In this document: piece after piece, positions 38,261 to 49,900 of the stretch
Layout of the letters: the number at the start of each line of letters is the position of its first letter
Position numbering within the stretch: position 1 is the stretch's first letter
Assembly (NCBI RefSeq): GCF_010384365.1
Contig: NZ_CP048397.1
Span: 1,550,001 to 1,614,000, forward strand
Source: Streptomyces sp. S4.7
GTDB lineage: Bacteria > Actinomycetota > Actinomycetes > Streptomycetales > Streptomycetaceae
Direction: 5' to 3'
DNA length: 64,000 bases
Notes under the pieces: model-generated
Told to the model about the DNA's origin: nothing
Database searches by the model: none
The model's input: the letters and a program-made list of their open reading frames with translations, nothing else
Made by a program: the position numbers and the translations under genes

Positions 38261-40588
38261 TCAGCCGCGCAGGGCCCGCAGCGCCTTCCCGAGCAGCGCC
38301 GCGCGCCGCTCCGCGTCCGTGATCTGCTCCAGCCCGAAGCCGAGCAGGACGGTGTCCTTCGTGGTGACCGCCGCCGCGCCGGTCCCGGTGTCGTACGTGC
38401 CCGCCGCCTCGCTGGCGAAGTACGGGAAGAGGTCCGGGGCGAGGACGGAGGAGGTGACGGTGTACGTACCGGCCTGGTCCAGCGGGTTGCCCGGCGCCGC
38501 GCCGAGCGGGCCCGACGCCCCGAGGAGGGCGCCCGCCCCGGTGAAGGCGGTGGCGCCGGCCGTGGAGGTCCGCCCGTACGCGCCGAGGTAGTACTGGCTG
38601 AAGTCGTTCGTACGGGTCCGGCCGACCTGTGCGTTGCCACCGGCCTGCTCGCCCGCCTCGATCAGCTTGCCGCCCTCGTTGAGGAAGTCACGGACCGCCA
38701 GTTGGGTGTCACCGCCCGGGGCGGCGGCGCCGGTGTGGTGGACGACGGTGGAGAAGTGGCTCAGGACTCCCAGGTGGTGCGGTGCGCCCTGTTCGGCGAC
38801 GTCCCAGACGGCGGCGTCGAGGCCGTTGGCCCGCAGCGCGTCGACGTACGGCTGCGCGTACTGCGCGGGCGCGCCCTCCTCGGCGACGACGAGGGTGTCG
38901 GCCCTGGGGCGCTCGGCGACGGTGTAGGTGAAGCGGTCGCTGGTGGTGCGCTTGCCGCTCTTCGTACGGCCGGTGAACCAGACCTCGACGCGGTCGCCCG
39001 CGTCGGCGTCCTCGACCTCGGCGCGGAACTCGTCGAAGTGGAGGTTGTCCTCGCCGCCGTAGGTCTCGCCGCCCTTCCAGGCGCGGAGCTTCTCGTCGTG
39101 CGTCCGGCCGCCGTTGATCCGGTAGTTCAGCTCCTTGTCACGCACCGACTTGCGGGCCGTGACGGCGACTTCCTGGTCGGCGCCGCGTCCGTAGGAGGTG
39201 GTGAAGGTGTCGGGGGTGAAGTCGGGGGCGCTCAGACCGACCGGGGACGACGGCTGGTCGGGGTGGGAGGCGGTCTCGGCGACGGAGAGCGCGAACGGGA
39301 TGTTCTTGGCGAACTCCGCCTGGATCAGCTTCTCGTCGTCGGGGAAGTTGAAGCCTGACCGGCAGTCGTCCGCTTCCCACGCGTCGTCGGGGATGCTGTC
39401 GGACACCGTCTCGCAGGTGGTCATCTCCGGGGTGAACATCATGATCCCGTTGACGTTGGCACCGTGTCCGTCCGCCTCGCCGTTGGTGGTGTAGAGCTCG
39501 GAGGAGACCTGCGGGTAGTAGCCGGGGACGGCGGAGTTCTCGGGGGTGCCGGCGAGAGACCGGTAGAGGACGTCGTCGGGGGTCGGGGTGGCGACCTGCC
39601 AGCCCACGCCGTAGAGGAGCAGTTCGGCGGCGGAGTGGTAGTTGATGCCGTAGTCGAACCCGACGCGCTTTTGGAGGCTGTCGATCGCCCGGGTCTCCGG
39701 CTCGGAGCCGGGCGAGGCGCCCCGGTAGGTCTCACCGGTGGACAGCGGGGACGAACCCTCGTTGTCGTAGCCCCACTTGTAGGTGAAGTTCCGGTTGAGG
39801 TCAATGCCGTCGCCGCGGGAGATGACGCCGTCGCCGTTGACGTCGCGGAGGTTCTTGCGCCAGAGACGGTTGGCGTCGGCGGCGTGGGTCCAGTCGTAGC
39901 CGTCGGGGTTGGCCGACAGGACGAACCACAGCTCGGTGGAGTCGACGATCTCGGTGATCCGGCGGTCCTTGCCGTAGTTGTCCAGATAGTGGTGCATCAG
40001 CCGCCGCGTCATCTCGGGAGTGATCCACTCCCTGGCGTGCTGGTTGGACATGTAGAGCACGGAGGGCCTGGCGCCGTCCTTGCTCCTGGCCGCGCCCTTG
40101 GTGAGCTTGAGGGCGAGGATGTCCTTGCCCTGGACCGTCCTGCCGATCGAGACGACCTTGGTGAGTCCCGGGTGGGCCGCGGCGGTCTCCCGTATCTCCT
40201 CCTGGAGATTGCCCGGACCGCTGTACGGGCGGTAGACGCCGTCCCCGGCCGCCTTCAGCCGGGATTCCGCTTGCGGGGAGACCGTCCGCTCGGTGACCTC
40301 GACGCCCTTCGTCCCCAGATCGCGTGCCTGGTCGTCGGTGAGGAACAGCTGGACCTTCGCCCTGCCGCCGGGCGGGACGGATTCGCCCAGTTCGTGGGCG
40401 TCCTGGCCGGCCGCGAGGAGCAGTGGCACCTGCTCGGCGGTGACCTCGGCGTCGAAGACCTTCAGGGTGTCCGCGGCCGAAGCCGGGGAGTTCCCGGCCG
40501 CGGTCTCGGCGCCGGCGCCGGGCGCCGCCGTTATTCCGCTCAGCAACAGTGCGCCCGCCGCGAGGATCGATCTCGCTCCGCGTCTCAT
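38261..40588 (-). CDS. Secreted M14 zinc carboxypeptidase
   Basis: 775 residues. Signal peptide at residues ~1-27 (RRGARSILAAGALLLSGITA, cleavage near GAGAET). Propeptide-like region to ~125, then the M14 domain: zinc ligands His and Glu in NQHAREWITPEM (about residue 181), substrate residues in LSANPDGYDWTH and DGIDLNRNFTYKWG, third zinc ligand in GINYHSAAELLLYG, and the catalytic Glu probably within the ALSVAETASH region. The C-terminal ~300 residues add a domain with DTLVVAEEGAPAQYAQPYVD, seen in immune-inhibitor-like extensions. Extracellular; releases C-terminal amino acids. Own terminator on the downstream side. Confidence 0.9.
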   Translation of the reverse strand: MRRGARSILAAGALLLSGITAAPGAGAETAAGNSPASAADTLKVFDAEVTAEQVPLLLAAGQDAHELGESVPPGGRAKVQLFLTDDQARDLGTKGVEVTERTVSPQAESRLKAAGDGVYRPYSGPGNLQEEIRETAAAHPGLTKVVSIGRTVQGKDILALKLTKGAARSKDGARPSVLYMSNQHAREWITPEMTRRLMHHYLDNYGKDRRITEIVDSTELWFVLSANPDGYDWTHAADANRLWRKNLRDVNGDGVISRGDGIDLNRNFTYKWGYDNEGSSPLSTGETYRGASPGSEPETRAIDSLQKRVGFDYGINYHSAAELLLYGVGWQVATPTPDDVLYRSLAGTPENSAVPGYYPQVSSELYTTNGEADGHGANVNGIMMFTPEMTTCETVSDSIPDDAWEADDCRSGFNFPDDEKLIQAEFAKNIPFALSVAETASHPDQPSSPVGLSAPDFTPDTFTTSYGRGADQEVAVTARKSVRDKELNYRINGGRTHDEKLRAWKGGETYGGEDNLHFDEFRAEVEDADAGDRVEVWFTGRTKSGKRTTSDRFTYTVAERPRADTLVVAEEGAPAQYAQPYVDALRANGLDAAVWDVAEQGAPHHLGVLSHFSTVVHHTGAAAPGGDTQLAVRDFLNEGGKLIEAGEQAGGNAQVGRTRTNDFSQYYLGAYGRTSTAGATAFTGAGALLGASGPLGAAPGNPLDQAGTYTVTSSVLAPDLFPYFASEAAGTYDTGTGAAAVTTKDTVLLGFGLEQITDAERRAALLGKALRALRG

Positions 40589-40685
40589 GTGCCCCCCTTG
40601 CCTGGTCCGTCACAGGCGTGACGGGACGCCGCCAGGCTCGCCAAGCTGCATGACCATGTCAAGAGTGCGTCGAGGCCGTGCGAAA

Positions 40686-40722
40686 TGCCGCTGTCGGCCC
40701 CCGTGGGGCACCGGCAGCGGCA
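40686..40722. terminator. Terminator after whiA
   Basis: TGCCGCTG / CAGCGGCA stem extended by inner CGG/CCG and CCCC/GGGG pairing, 54 bp past the whiA stop, between whiA and the carboxypeptidase gene. Closes the uvrC-rapZ-yvcK-whiA operon. Confidence 0.6.
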
Positions 40723-40776
40723 CATTGGCGTCGCGCGGTCGGAGCGCGACACATCCTCTTGTGGAGAGGAGGCCGG

Positions 40777-41766
40777 TCAGCCGACGAGGCCGTCCGCCAT
40801 CTCCTCCGAGAGCGTCGACTCGGTGCCCGGAATGCCCAGGTCCTGCGCCTTCTTGTCCGCCATGGCCAGCAGCCTGCGGATCCGTCCGGCCACCGCGTCC
40901 TTGGTGAGGGCCGGGTCGGCGAGCGCGCCCAGCTCCTCCAGCGACGCCTGCTTGTGCTCCATCCGCAGACGGCCGGCGGCGGCGAGGTGCTCGGGCACCT
41001 CCTCGCCCAGGATCTCCAGCGCCCGCTGTACCCGGGCCCCGGCCGCCACGGCCGCGCGGGCCGAGCGGCGCAGGTTCGCGTCGTCGAAGTTGGCGAGACG
41101 GTTGGCCGTCGCGCGGACCTCGCGGCGCATCCGCCGCTCCTCCCACGCCAGCACCGACTCGTGCGCCCCGAGCCGCGTCAGCAGCGCACCGATCGCGTCC
41201 CCGTCGCGTACGACGACCCGGTCCACACCGCGCACCTCGCGCGCCTTGGACGGGATCTGGAGCCTGCGGGCCGCGCCGACGAGCGCGAGGGCCGCCTCCG
41301 GCCCCGGGCAGGTCACCTCCAGCGAGGAGGAACGCCCCGGCTCGGTGAGCGAGCCGTGCGCGAGGAACGCGCCGCGCCAGGCCGCCTCGGCGTCGCAGGT
41401 CGCACCGGAGACCACCTGGGGAGGCAGTCCGCGGATCGGCCGGCCGCGGCCGTCGACCAGACCGGTCTGACGGGCCAGCTGGTCACCGCCGGTAATCACC
41501 CGTACGACGTAGCGACTGCCGCGGCGGAGTCCGCCGGGGGCCATCACCACGAGCTCCGAGTTGTGCCCGAAGATCTCCAGGATGTCCTTGCGGAGCCGGC
41601 GCGCGGCGATGCTGGTGTCCAGCTCCGCCTCGATCACAATGCGTCCGCTCACGAGGTGGAGACCACCCGCGAACCGGAGAATCGCCGAGACTTCCGCCTT
41701 CCTGCAGCACGTACGGGTGACGGGAAGCCGGGCGATCTCGTCCTTAACCGCTGCCGTCATCGCCAT
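40777..41766 (-). CDS. whiA: Sporulation regulator WhiA
   Basis: 329 residues. DNA-binding protein with a LAGLIDADG-homing-endonuclease-like N-terminal fold and C-terminal helix-turn-helix; with WhiB it triggers sporulation septation in Streptomyces aerial hyphae. Seen: [80 protein letters not shown] and [20 protein letters not shown] in the HTH. ATG at 41766 overlaps the yvcK stop by ten bases; a second ATG two codons later is possible. Confidence 0.97.
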   Translation of the reverse strand: MAMTAAVKDEIARLPVTRTCCRKAEVSAILRFAGGLHLVSGRIVIEAELDTSIAARRLRKDILEIFGHNSELVVMAPGGLRRGSRYVVRVITGGDQLARQTGLVDGRGRPIRGLPPQVVSGATCDAEAAWRGAFLAHGSLTEPGRSSSLEVTCPGPEAALALVGAARRLQIPSKAREVRGVDRVVVRDGDAIGALLTRLGAHESVLAWEERRMRREVRATANRLANFDDANLRRSARAAVAAGARVQRALEILGEEVPEHLAAAGRLRMEHKQASLEELGALADPALTKDAVAGRIRRLLAMADKKAQDLGIPGTESTLSEEMADGLVG

Positions 41767-42791
41767 GGGCCGATCCTTCCATGCATCCGGAAAATACGGT
41801 CGTACGCGGCGGCCAACAGCTCCGGGTCATGCTTCGGAACCCCGTCCGGCCGGGCCACGGGAGCCAGCTCGACCGCGGCACCGAGCCGCTGCGCGGCATC
41901 GGAGAGTGATTCGCTGTCGGGCACGGCGGCCTCGTCGGCAAGCACCACGTCCAGGGCGAGTTTAGGGGCGTGTCGTCCCAAAACCTCCAAATGACGCTGC
42001 GGTGAGAAGCCATCGGTTTCACCGGGTTGCGGCGCGAGGTTCAGCGAGAGGACCCGGCGGGCCTTCGTCTCGACGAGCGCGTCGAGCAGCTCGGGCACCA
42101 GCAGATGGGGGATCACGGAGGAGAACCAGGAGCCGGGGCCGAGCACCACCCAGTCGGCGTCCAGGACGGCGGCGACGGCCTCGGGGACCGCCGGCGGGTC
42201 GTTCGGCACGAGATGCACGGACTGCACCTCGCCGCGGGTCAGGGCGACGGTGGCCTGTCCCCGTACGGTCTCGATGTCGTCCGGACGGGCCGGGTCGTGG
42301 CCCCGTACGAGCGCCTGGAGCTCCAGCGGCACCGCCGACATCGGCAGCACCCGGCCGTGGGCACCGAGGAGCTTGCCGACCAGGTCCAGGGCCAGGACAT
42401 GGTCGCCGAGCTGTTCCCAGAGGGCGACGATCAGCAGATTGCCGACGGCGTGCTCGTGCAGGTCGCCCCTGGACTGGAAGCGGTGCTGGATGACCCGGGC
42501 CCAGGTCTGGCCCCAGTCGTCGTCGCCGCACAGCGCGGCCAGCGCCTTGCGCAGATCGCCGGGCGGCAGCACGCCCAGCTCCTCGCGGAGCCGGCCGCTG
42601 GAGCCGCCGTCGTCGGCGACCGTGACGACGGCCGTGAGGTCGCCGGTGATCCGGCGCAGCGCCGTCAGGGAGGCCGACAGCCCCATGCCGCCGCCGAGCG
42701 CGACGACCTTGGGCTGAGCACCGCGCCCACGCCCGGCCAGCGCCGGTGCGGCCCTGCGCAGCCGACGCAGCCGGAAGTTGCGTCCGGTCAC
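41757..42791 (-). CDS. YvcK/CofD-like gluconeogenesis factor
   Basis: 344 residues. UDP-sugar-binding protein related to CofD, needed for growth on gluconeogenic substrates and cell morphology in Bacillus and mycobacteria (CuvA). Seen: [53 protein letters not shown] and [23 protein letters not shown] start overlapping the rapZ stop (GTGA). Central gene of the rapZ-yvcK-whiA set. Confidence 0.94.
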   Translation of the reverse strand: MTGRNFRLRRLRRAAPALAGRGRGAQPKVVALGGGMGLSASLTALRRITGDLTAVVTVADDGGSSGRLREELGVLPPGDLRKALAALCGDDDWGQTWARVIQHRFQSRGDLHEHAVGNLLIVALWEQLGDHVLALDLVGKLLGAHGRVLPMSAVPLELQALVRGHDPARPDDIETVRGQATVALTRGEVQSVHLVPNDPPAVPEAVAAVLDADWVVLGPGSWFSSVIPHLLVPELLDALVETKARRVLSLNLAPQPGETDGFSPQRHLEVLGRHAPKLALDVVLADEAAVPDSESLSDAAQRLGAAVELAPVARPDGVPKHDPELLAAAYDRIFRMHGRIGPWR

Positions 42792-43828
42792 TCGCGCCCC
42801 ATGTCCCGGTGGACGACCACGGTCTCCATTCCCTCGGCGGCCAGCCGGGCGCCGAGCTTCTCCGACATGGCGACGGAGCGGTGCTTGCCGCCGGTGCAGC
42901 CGACGGCGACGGTCACATAGCGCTTGCCCTCGCGGCGGTAACCGGTGGCGATCAGCTCCAGCAGCTCCGTGTAGCGGTCGAGGAACTCCTTGGCACCCGG
43001 CTGGTTGAAGACATAGCCGGACACCTCCTCGTTGAGACCGGTGAAGGGGCGCAGCTCGGGGACCCAGTGCGGGTTCGGCAGGAAGCGGCAGTCGACGACG
43101 AGGTCGGCGTCGACGGGCAGGCCGTACTTGTAGCCGAACGACATGACGGTGGCCCGCAGCTCCGGCTCCTCGTCACCGGCGAACTGGGCGTCCATCTTGG
43201 CGCGCAGCTCGTGGACGTTGAGGCTGGAGGTGTCGATCACCAGGTCGGCGTCGCCGCGCAGCTCGCGCAGCAGGTCGCGCTCGGCCTCGATGCCGTCGAC
43301 GATCCGGCCGTCACCCTGGAGGGGGTGCGGACGGCGTACGGACTCGAAGCGGCGGACCAGGGCCTCGTCGGAGGACTCCAGGAAGACGATCCGCCGGGTC
43401 ACCTGCTTGGCGTCGAGGTCGGCCAGGGACTCACGGAGGTTGTCGAAGAAGCGACGGCCCCGGACGTCGACGACCACGGCGATCCGCGCCACGTTGCCCT
43501 GCGAGCGGGCGCCGAGCTCCACCATCGTGGGGATGAGCGCGGGCGGCAGGTTGTCCACGACGAACCAGCCGAGGTCCTCCAGGCACTTGGCGGCCGTGCT
43601 GCGGCCCGCTCCGGACATGCCGGAGATGATCACCAGCTCGGGGATGGCGGGCTCGGGGGCGCTCCCTTCGGGGACGGCCGGGCCGCCCGTCGTGCCGGGC
43701 CCTCCCGCGGGCTCACCCGCGGTCGCCCCGGTGGACTTCCCGCCGGCCTTCTCGGCCGCCACCTCCGCGGCCTCCTTGGGCTCACCCGTACTCACGTCCG
43801 CCACTCCGTCCCGGTCTCGCTCAGTCAT
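42788..43828 (-). CDS. rapZ: RNase adapter / nucleotide-binding protein RapZ
   Basis: 346 residues. P-loop protein, RNase adapter in E. coli; its targets in actinobacteria are unknown. Walker [77 protein letters not shown] segment, and [17 protein letters not shown]. The N-terminal ~50 residues are a Gly/Ala/Glu-rich lead not found in E. coli. ATG start overlaps the uvrC stop by eight bases. Confidence 0.93.
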   Translation of the reverse strand: MTERDRDGVADVSTGEPKEAAEVAAEKAGGKSTGATAGEPAGGPGTTGGPAVPEGSAPEPAIPELVIISGMSGAGRSTAAKCLEDLGWFVVDNLPPALIPTMVELGARSQGNVARIAVVVDVRGRRFFDNLRESLADLDAKQVTRRIVFLESSDEALVRRFESVRRPHPLQGDGRIVDGIEAERDLLRELRGDADLVIDTSSLNVHELRAKMDAQFAGDEEPELRATVMSFGYKYGLPVDADLVVDCRFLPNPHWVPELRPFTGLNEEVSGYVFNQPGAKEFLDRYTELLELIATGYRREGKRYVTVAVGCTGGKHRSVAMSEKLGARLAAEGMETVVVHRDMGRE

Positions 43829-45914
43829 GCGTGCTGCCCCCGTCGTCTTCCATGATCTCTCCTGTCGCCGTGTTCACAGCGGGCGCGGCGGGTGCCGCCT
43901 GCGCGAGGGCCACGGCCACGGACTCGGCCGTCTTGCGGCCGAGCCCCGGCACCTCACAGATCTGCTCGATTGTGGCCTGCCGGAGCTTCTTCACCGAGCC
44001 GAAATGCTTGATGAGCGCCTGCTTCCGGGTCTCGCCGAGGCCGGGGACGTCGTCCAGGGGGCTGCTCCGGATGCGTTTCGCCCGTTTCGCCCGCTGATAG
44101 GTGATGGCGAAGCGGTGGGCCTCGTCGCGTACGCGCTGGAGGAGGTACAGGCCCTCGCTGGAGCGGGGCAGCACCACGGGGTCGTCGTCATCGGGCACCC
44201 AGACCTCTTCGAGGCGCTTGGCGAGGCCGCAGACGGCGACGTCGTCGATGCCCAGCTCGTCCATGGCGCGCTTGGCGGCGGCGACCTGGGGCTGACCGCC
44301 GTCGACGACGACGAGCTGGGGCGGGTAGGCGAAGCGCCTGGGCCTTCCGTCGTCGTCCTTCAGGGAAGGTCCGGAGCGCCCGTTCCGGCCGGTCTCCCCG
44401 GTCTCGGCGGCTTCCCCGGTCTCTCCGTTCTCCCCGTACTCGGCGGTTGAGGTGGGGTCCTGGTCGGCGGGCCCCTCTTCCTCCTCCGTCCACTCCCCCG
44501 TCCGCTCCTTCTCGGCGAGGTAGCGCCTGAAGCGCCGGCCGATCACCTCGTGCATGGAGCGGACGTCGTCCTGGCCCTCGAAGCCCTTGATCTGGAAGCG
44601 GCGGTACTCGCCCTTGCGGGCGAGACCGTCCTCGAAGACGACCATCGAGGCGACGACGTCGTCACCCTGGAGGTGCGAGATGTCGAAGCACTCGATACGC
44701 AGCGGCACACTGTCCAGCCCAAGAGCCGCGGCGATCTCCTCCAGGGCGCGCGAGCGCGTCGTGAGGTCGCTCGCCCGCTTCGTCTTGTGCAGGACGAGGG
44801 ACTGCTGGGCGTTGCGCCCCACCGTCGCCATCAGGTCCTTCTTGTCACCGCGCTGCGGGATGCGCAGCGACACCTGCGAGCCCCGGCGCTCGCTCAGCCA
44901 CTGGCCGAGCGCCTCTGTGGCCCGCGGATCCTCCGGGAGGGCGGGAACGAGCACCTCCTTGGGAACGGAGTCGCCGATCTGCTCCCCGTACAGCTGCTGG
45001 AGCGCGTGCTCGACGAGACCCGCCGTGTCGACCGCCTCGACCTTGTCGGTGACCCAGCCGCGCTGGCCGCGGACCCGTCCGCCGCGGACGTGGAAGATCT
45101 GTACGGCCGCTTCCAGTTCGTCCTCGGCGACGGCGATCAGATCGGCGTCGGTGGCGTCGGCGAGGACGACGGCGCTCTTCTCCATCGCCCGGCGCAGCGC
45201 CCCTATGTCGTCGCGCAGCCGGCCCGCCTTCTCGTACTCCATGTCCTCGGCGGCGATCGCCATCCGCTGCTCCAGACGGCGGATGTAGGCGCCGGTGCGG
45301 CCGGCCATGAAGTCACAGAACTCCTCGGCCAGTTGACGGTGCTCGTCCGGGGTGACACGGCCGACGCAGGGCGCCGAGCACTTGCCGATGTAGCCGAGGA
45401 GACAGGGGCGTCCGGTGCGCTCCGCGTTCTTGAACACTCCGGCGGAGCAGGTGCGTACGGGAAAGACACGGAGCATCAGGTCGACGGTCTCGCGGATCGC
45501 CCAGGCGTGGCCGTACGGACCGAAGTAGCGCACGCCCTTCTTCTTGGCACCGCGCATCACCTGCACGCGCGGGAACTCCTCGTTCAGCGTGACCGCGAGA
45601 TACGGATAGCTCTTGTCGTCGCGGTACTTGACGTTGAACCGGGGGTCGTACTCCTTGATCCACGAGTACTCCAGCTGGAGCGCCTCGACCTCGGTGGAGA
45701 CGACGGTCCACTCGACGGACGCGGCCGTGGTGACCATCGTGCGGGTGCGCGGGTGGAGATTCGCGAGGTCCTGGAAGTAGCTGGAGAGCCGGGGACGCAG
45801 GCTCTTGGCCTTCCCGACGTAGATCACCCGGCGGTGATCGTCGCGGAATTTGTAGACCCCCGGGGAGTCGGGGATCTGTCCCGGCTTGGGGCGGTAGCTG
45901 GAGGGGTCGGCCAT
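43821..45914 (-). CDS. uvrC: UvrABC excinuclease subunit C
   Basis: 697 residues. Makes both incisions in nucleotide excision repair. N-terminal GIY-YIG nuclease ([20 protein letters not shown]), Cys-rich linker [11 protein letters not shown], UvrB-interaction UVR motif near residue 210 ([18 protein letters not shown]), RNase-H-like nuclease with [16 protein letters not shown], and two HhH motifs at the end ([39 protein letters not shown]). An acidic, Gly/Thr/Glu-rich insert at about residues 475-520 ([18 protein letters not shown]) interrupts the RNase-H-like domain. ATG at 45914; first gene of the operon with rapZ-yvcK-whiA. Confidence 0.96.
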   Translation of the reverse strand: MADPSSYRPKPGQIPDSPGVYKFRDDHRRVIYVGKAKSLRPRLSSYFQDLANLHPRTRTMVTTAASVEWTVVSTEVEALQLEYSWIKEYDPRFNVKYRDDKSYPYLAVTLNEEFPRVQVMRGAKKKGVRYFGPYGHAWAIRETVDLMLRVFPVRTCSAGVFKNAERTGRPCLLGYIGKCSAPCVGRVTPDEHRQLAEEFCDFMAGRTGAYIRRLEQRMAIAAEDMEYEKAGRLRDDIGALRRAMEKSAVVLADATDADLIAVAEDELEAAVQIFHVRGGRVRGQRGWVTDKVEAVDTAGLVEHALQQLYGEQIGDSVPKEVLVPALPEDPRATEALGQWLSERRGSQVSLRIPQRGDKKDLMATVGRNAQQSLVLHKTKRASDLTTRSRALEEIAAALGLDSVPLRIECFDISHLQGDDVVASMVVFEDGLARKGEYRRFQIKGFEGQDDVRSMHEVIGRRFRRYLAEKERTGEWTEEEEGPADQDPTSTAEYGENGETGEAAETGETGRNGRSGPSLKDDDGRPRRFAYPPQLVVVDGGQPQVAAAKRAMDELGIDDVAVCGLAKRLEEVWVPDDDDPVVLPRSSEGLYLLQRVRDEAHRFAITYQRAKRAKRIRSSPLDDVPGLGETRKQALIKHFGSVKKLRQATIEQICEVPGLGRKTAESVAVALAQAAPAAPAVNTATGEIMEDDGGSTHD

Positions 45915-46018
45915 GTCCTCCACCCTACTTGCGGGCACCGACACTGTGGCCGTGGCGGGTGGGGGCGAGGGGGTGTCGCGGGGGTGTGCCGGGAGTGTTC
46001 CGGGGGCCGTGAGGGGCG

Positions 46019-46447
46019 TCAGGCGTCGGAGCCCGCGACGAGCCTGCCGTCCTTGACGCTGATCGGCACCTCGGGCAGCGGGACCGTCGCCGGGCCCTTC
46101 GTGGCCTCGCCCGTCGTGACGTCGAACCGGCTGCCGTGACAGGGACAGTTGCCCTCCGTGCCCTCCACCTTGTCGAGCGCGCAGCCCGCGTGGGTGCACT
46201 GCGCGCTGAACGCCTTGTACTGGCCCTCGGCGGGACAGCTCACCACCAGACGCTCCTCGCGGTAGAGCTTGACGCCGCCGACCGGCACCGCGTCGGCCGC
46301 GCCGAGGTCGACCGGGGCCGTCGGGGTCGGCACCACGGCGTTGCCCACCTCCGACTCGGTGGAACAGGCGGCCACACCGACACCGGCCGCACCTGCGAGT
46401 GCGACCCCCTTCAGGACGGTACGACGGGGGGTGGGCCGGGCGGGCAT
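46019..46447 (-). CDS. Rieske [2Fe-2S] lipoprotein, Tat type
   Basis: 142 residues. Twin-arginine leader ([20 protein letters not shown]) followed by the lipobox AAC, so the mature protein would be anchored outside the membrane by its N-terminal Cys. The cluster ligands are in [11 protein letters not shown] and CPCHGSRFD, the full Rieske pattern. Electron partner unknown. 104 bp upstream of uvrC on the same strand. Confidence 0.9.
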   Translation of the reverse strand: MPARPTPRRTVLKGVALAGAAGVGVAACSTESEVGNAVVPTPTAPVDLGAADAVPVGGVKLYREERLVVSCPAEGQYKAFSAQCTHAGCALDKVEGTEGNCPCHGSRFDVTTGEATKGPATVPLPEVPISVKDGRLVAGSDA

Positions 46448-46591
46448 GGTGCCTCCACTGGTCAGAAGGACGGCTCAGAAGGACGGCGCTGCGCCCGACC
46501 CTACCCAGGGCGGTCGCGACGCAGTCCTCCGGTGTCGCCCCGGCCGCTCACACGCTGTCGCACGCGGGAGCGACGGGTTACGTTCGGCGGC

Positions 46592-46940
46592 GTGGTCGTC
46601 GTCGCCGGAGAGGCCCTCATCGGCCTGGTCCCGCGGCCGGCCACCGGAGTCCCGGCGGGTGCGCCGGACGGTGGGACCGAGGGCCCGGGAGCGGGCGGTG
46701 GGGGCCGAGGGCCCGCTGCCGCCCCTGCTGCCCCGGCTCGTCGGCACGATCGGCGCGGGCGACACGGTGAACGCCGCGCTGCTGCACCGGCCGGCCGCCC
46801 CCGACGCCCTGTCGGAGCCGGCGCTGGAGGCGCTCGGCGAAGACCGGTGGCGGGACGTCCTCGGCTACGCCGCCGGCGCCGCCGCCGTCACCTGCTCCCG
46901 CACCGGCGCTGAGCCTCCTTACGAGGACGAGCTGCCGTAG
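46592..46940 (+). pseudogene. PfkB-family carbohydrate kinase, internally deleted
   Basis: The first residues, from GTG at 46592, read VVVVAGEALIGLVPRPATG, the PfkB N-terminus. The C-terminal piece is in another frame: PRLVGTIGAGDTVNAALLHR, with the family GAGD phosphate-binding/catalytic motif, then DRWRDVLGYAAGAAAVTCSR to the stop at 46940. PfkB kinases have ~300 residues; here only about 115 remain, so some 180 residues and the frame are lost. It adjoins the 3' end of the NRPS gene and overlaps it antisense by 53 bp. Confidence 0.75.
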
Positions 46941-49900
46941 CGGGCGACGGCGGGGCCGGGGCCGGCTGTGGCTTCGCCCTCGCAGCCGGGGAAGGGCCGG
47001 CGGCGCCCCGGGCGGCCGGTGGCGGCAGGAATCCCGTGCGGGTGAAGTACTCCACGTACGTGACGAAGAGCTCTTCGTCGATGTCGCGGCAGAGGATCCC
47101 GGTGCCCTCCAGCGCCTGCCGGGTGTCCCCCGCGTCGAAGAGCGCGCTGCCCTCCGAGCCCCCGCCGCGCGTCTCGGCGGCCATGGCCGCGAGCAGTGGG
47201 AAGGCGGCGTTGCCGGGATCCGCCTCGGTGGCGGCGAGCCAGTCCGCGGCCGGTACGTCGCCGACCGCGTGGCCCAGCGCGCGCAGCCGCGCCACGGCGG
47301 TGTCCATGCGCAGCGGTCGCTCCCCCGCGATGTGGAAGGTCCTCCCCGCGGACCGGGGTTGGCGCGAGAGCGCGACCACGGCGGCGCTGACGTAGTCCAC
47401 CGGCACGAGGTCGAAGGCGGTGTCGACGTCCGACGGGGCCACGCCCGACTGGAGGCAGCCCTTGAGGAGCAGCCACATGAAGTCGCCCGTCTGGCACACC
47501 CCGGTGGTCGAATCGCCGGTGATCCGGGTCGGCCGGTAGACGGAGACGGGCAGCCCCCGGGCGCGCGCGGCCTCCGCAAGCCGCTCGGCGGCCCATTTGC
47601 TCTGCGTGTAGCCGTGCTCCAGGGCTGAGGGCGGTCCGGTCGGGTCCGGGGGGCGTACGGGGCGTACGGCGCCGCCGGGCCCCTGGCCTGCGGCGGCCGG
47701 GCTCCCGGCCCCGCCCCCGTACACACCGACGGTCGAGACATGGTGGACGGGCACGGTGCGGTGGAGGGCGGCCAGCCGCAGGATCTCCTGCGTCCCGTAC
47801 ACGTTCGCGTCTCTCAACTGTTCGTAGGAGAAGACCAGATTGACGGCGGCGCCGGCGTGGTAGACGGCGTCGACGGTGCGGGCGAGCCGGTCGAAGTCGG
47901 CGGCGGACAGGCCGAGTCGGGGCCGGGCGAGATCACCCGTGACGACCGTGACGCGGTGGTCCGTCGAGGGATCGGTGAGGCCGTACGACTCACGGGCGGA
48001 GCGCAGCCGCTTCTCGGCGTTGGCCCGGTCGCTGCCGCGCACCAGACAGTGGACGGTGGCGTCGGTCCGCCGGAGCAGCTCCCTCAGCAGGAAGGTGCCG
48101 AGGAAGCCGGTGGCGCCGGTGAGGAGTACGTGTTCCGGGTCGGGGACGACGGTGCGGACGTCGTCCGCGGCAACGATGTCGGGGTCGAGCCGGATGTCAC
48201 CGCTGAGATCGGGGGTCCGCGCCGTCCGCCCGGCGTCGTCCACGAGTGCGGCGAGGCCGGCGACGGTGGGTGAGGTGAAGACCGAACGCAGCGGCACCTG
48301 TACGTCCAGCTCCTCGCGGAGCGCGAGGACGAGCCGGGTGGCCAGCAGGGAGTCTCCGCCGAGGGTGAAGAAGTCGTCGTGGACACCGATGGGGTGGGGG
48401 AAGGGGCCGAGCAGCTCCGACCACAGCTGGGCGATCCGCTCCTGCGTGGCGGTGCGGGGCGCGGCGACGGCCGGTTCGGTGCCGCCCCCGCCGATCCGGT
48501 CGCCCAGGCCGTCGCCCTGGTCCTCGCCGCCGCCGGTAGCGGCGAGCGCCGCGCGATCCACCTTGCCGCTCGCCGTGAGCGGGAAGCGGTCGACGGGTAT
48601 GCAGCGCGCCGGGACCAGCGGGGCGGGCAGCCGGGTGCGCAGCTCCCGCCGTATCTCCTCGGGCCCGGCCGGGCGCCGGTCACCCGCGATGTAGTAGGCG
48701 AGGAGACGCTTCCCGGCCCCCGGGCCGAGGTCCTGGGCCACGACGGCCGCGTCCGCCACGCCGGGCTGGGCGCGTACGGCCGCCTCCACCTCGCCGGTCT
48801 CCACCCGGTGGCCGCGGACCTTGACCTGGCCGTCGCTCCGGCCGAGGTACTGGATCCGGCCGTCGGGCAGCAGCCGGGCCAGGTCGCCCGTGCGGTAGAA
48901 GCGGCCGCCCGCCCCTGACTCCGGCCTCGTGTCGGTGTCGTTGCCGGTGCCGGTGCGGCTGCCGGTGCCCGGGATGTCGCCCGCCACGAACTTCTCGGCG
49001 GTCAGCTCCGGGCGTCCCACATAGCCGCGGGCCACGACCGGTCCGCCCACGCAGATCTCCCCCACGGCGCCCGGCGGCACCGGCCGCAGCCGGTCGTCCA
49101 GCAGCAGGACGGTCGCTCCGTCGACGGGCCGTCCGATGCTCGGCAGATCCGGCCAGGAGGCCGGGTCGGGACCCAGGCGGTCCGCCGTCACGACATGCGT
49201 CTCGGAGGGGCCGTACTGGTTCTCCAGGGTGGCGGAGGTGAGTGAGCCGAAGAACTGCCGCAGCGCGGGCGTGACATGGAGCTGTTCGCCCGCCGTGAGC
49301 ACCTCTTTGAGAGAGTCGCAGCGCCGGCCGGTGGCGCACGCGTACTCCACCAGTTGCTGCAAAGCGACGAACGGCAGGAACAGCCGCTCTATCCGCTCCG
49401 ACCCGATCAGATCGAGCAGTTGGTGCGGGTCCCTGCGGACCTGTTCGTCCACGAGGACGAGCGCGCCGCCCGCCGCCCAGGTGGCGAAGATCTCCTGGAA
49501 CGCGACGTCGAAGCCCAGAGGCGCGAACTGAAGCGTGCGCGCCCCCACACGGGTGTCCGGCCCCGTCGCCGACCGGCGGCGCTGCCACTCGACCAGGTTG
49601 GCCAGCGGACCGTGCTCCATGGCGACACCCTTGGGCTCCCCCGTGGAGCCCGAGGTGTAGATGACGTACACGAGGTCGTCGGCGCCCACCGGAACGACCG
49701 GTGCGACCGGCTCGGCCGGAAGGTCCTCCGGCCGCTCGTCCGACCCCTCCTCCGGCAGGCCGTCGATGAGCAACGCCTCGACACCTGCGGGCAGTTCGGC
49801 CGGCCGGCACCGCCGCTCGGTGAGCAGGACGCCGATCCCGCTGTCCCGCACGGTGAACGCGATCCGCTCGGCCGGATGCTCCGGGTCGATCGGCACACAG

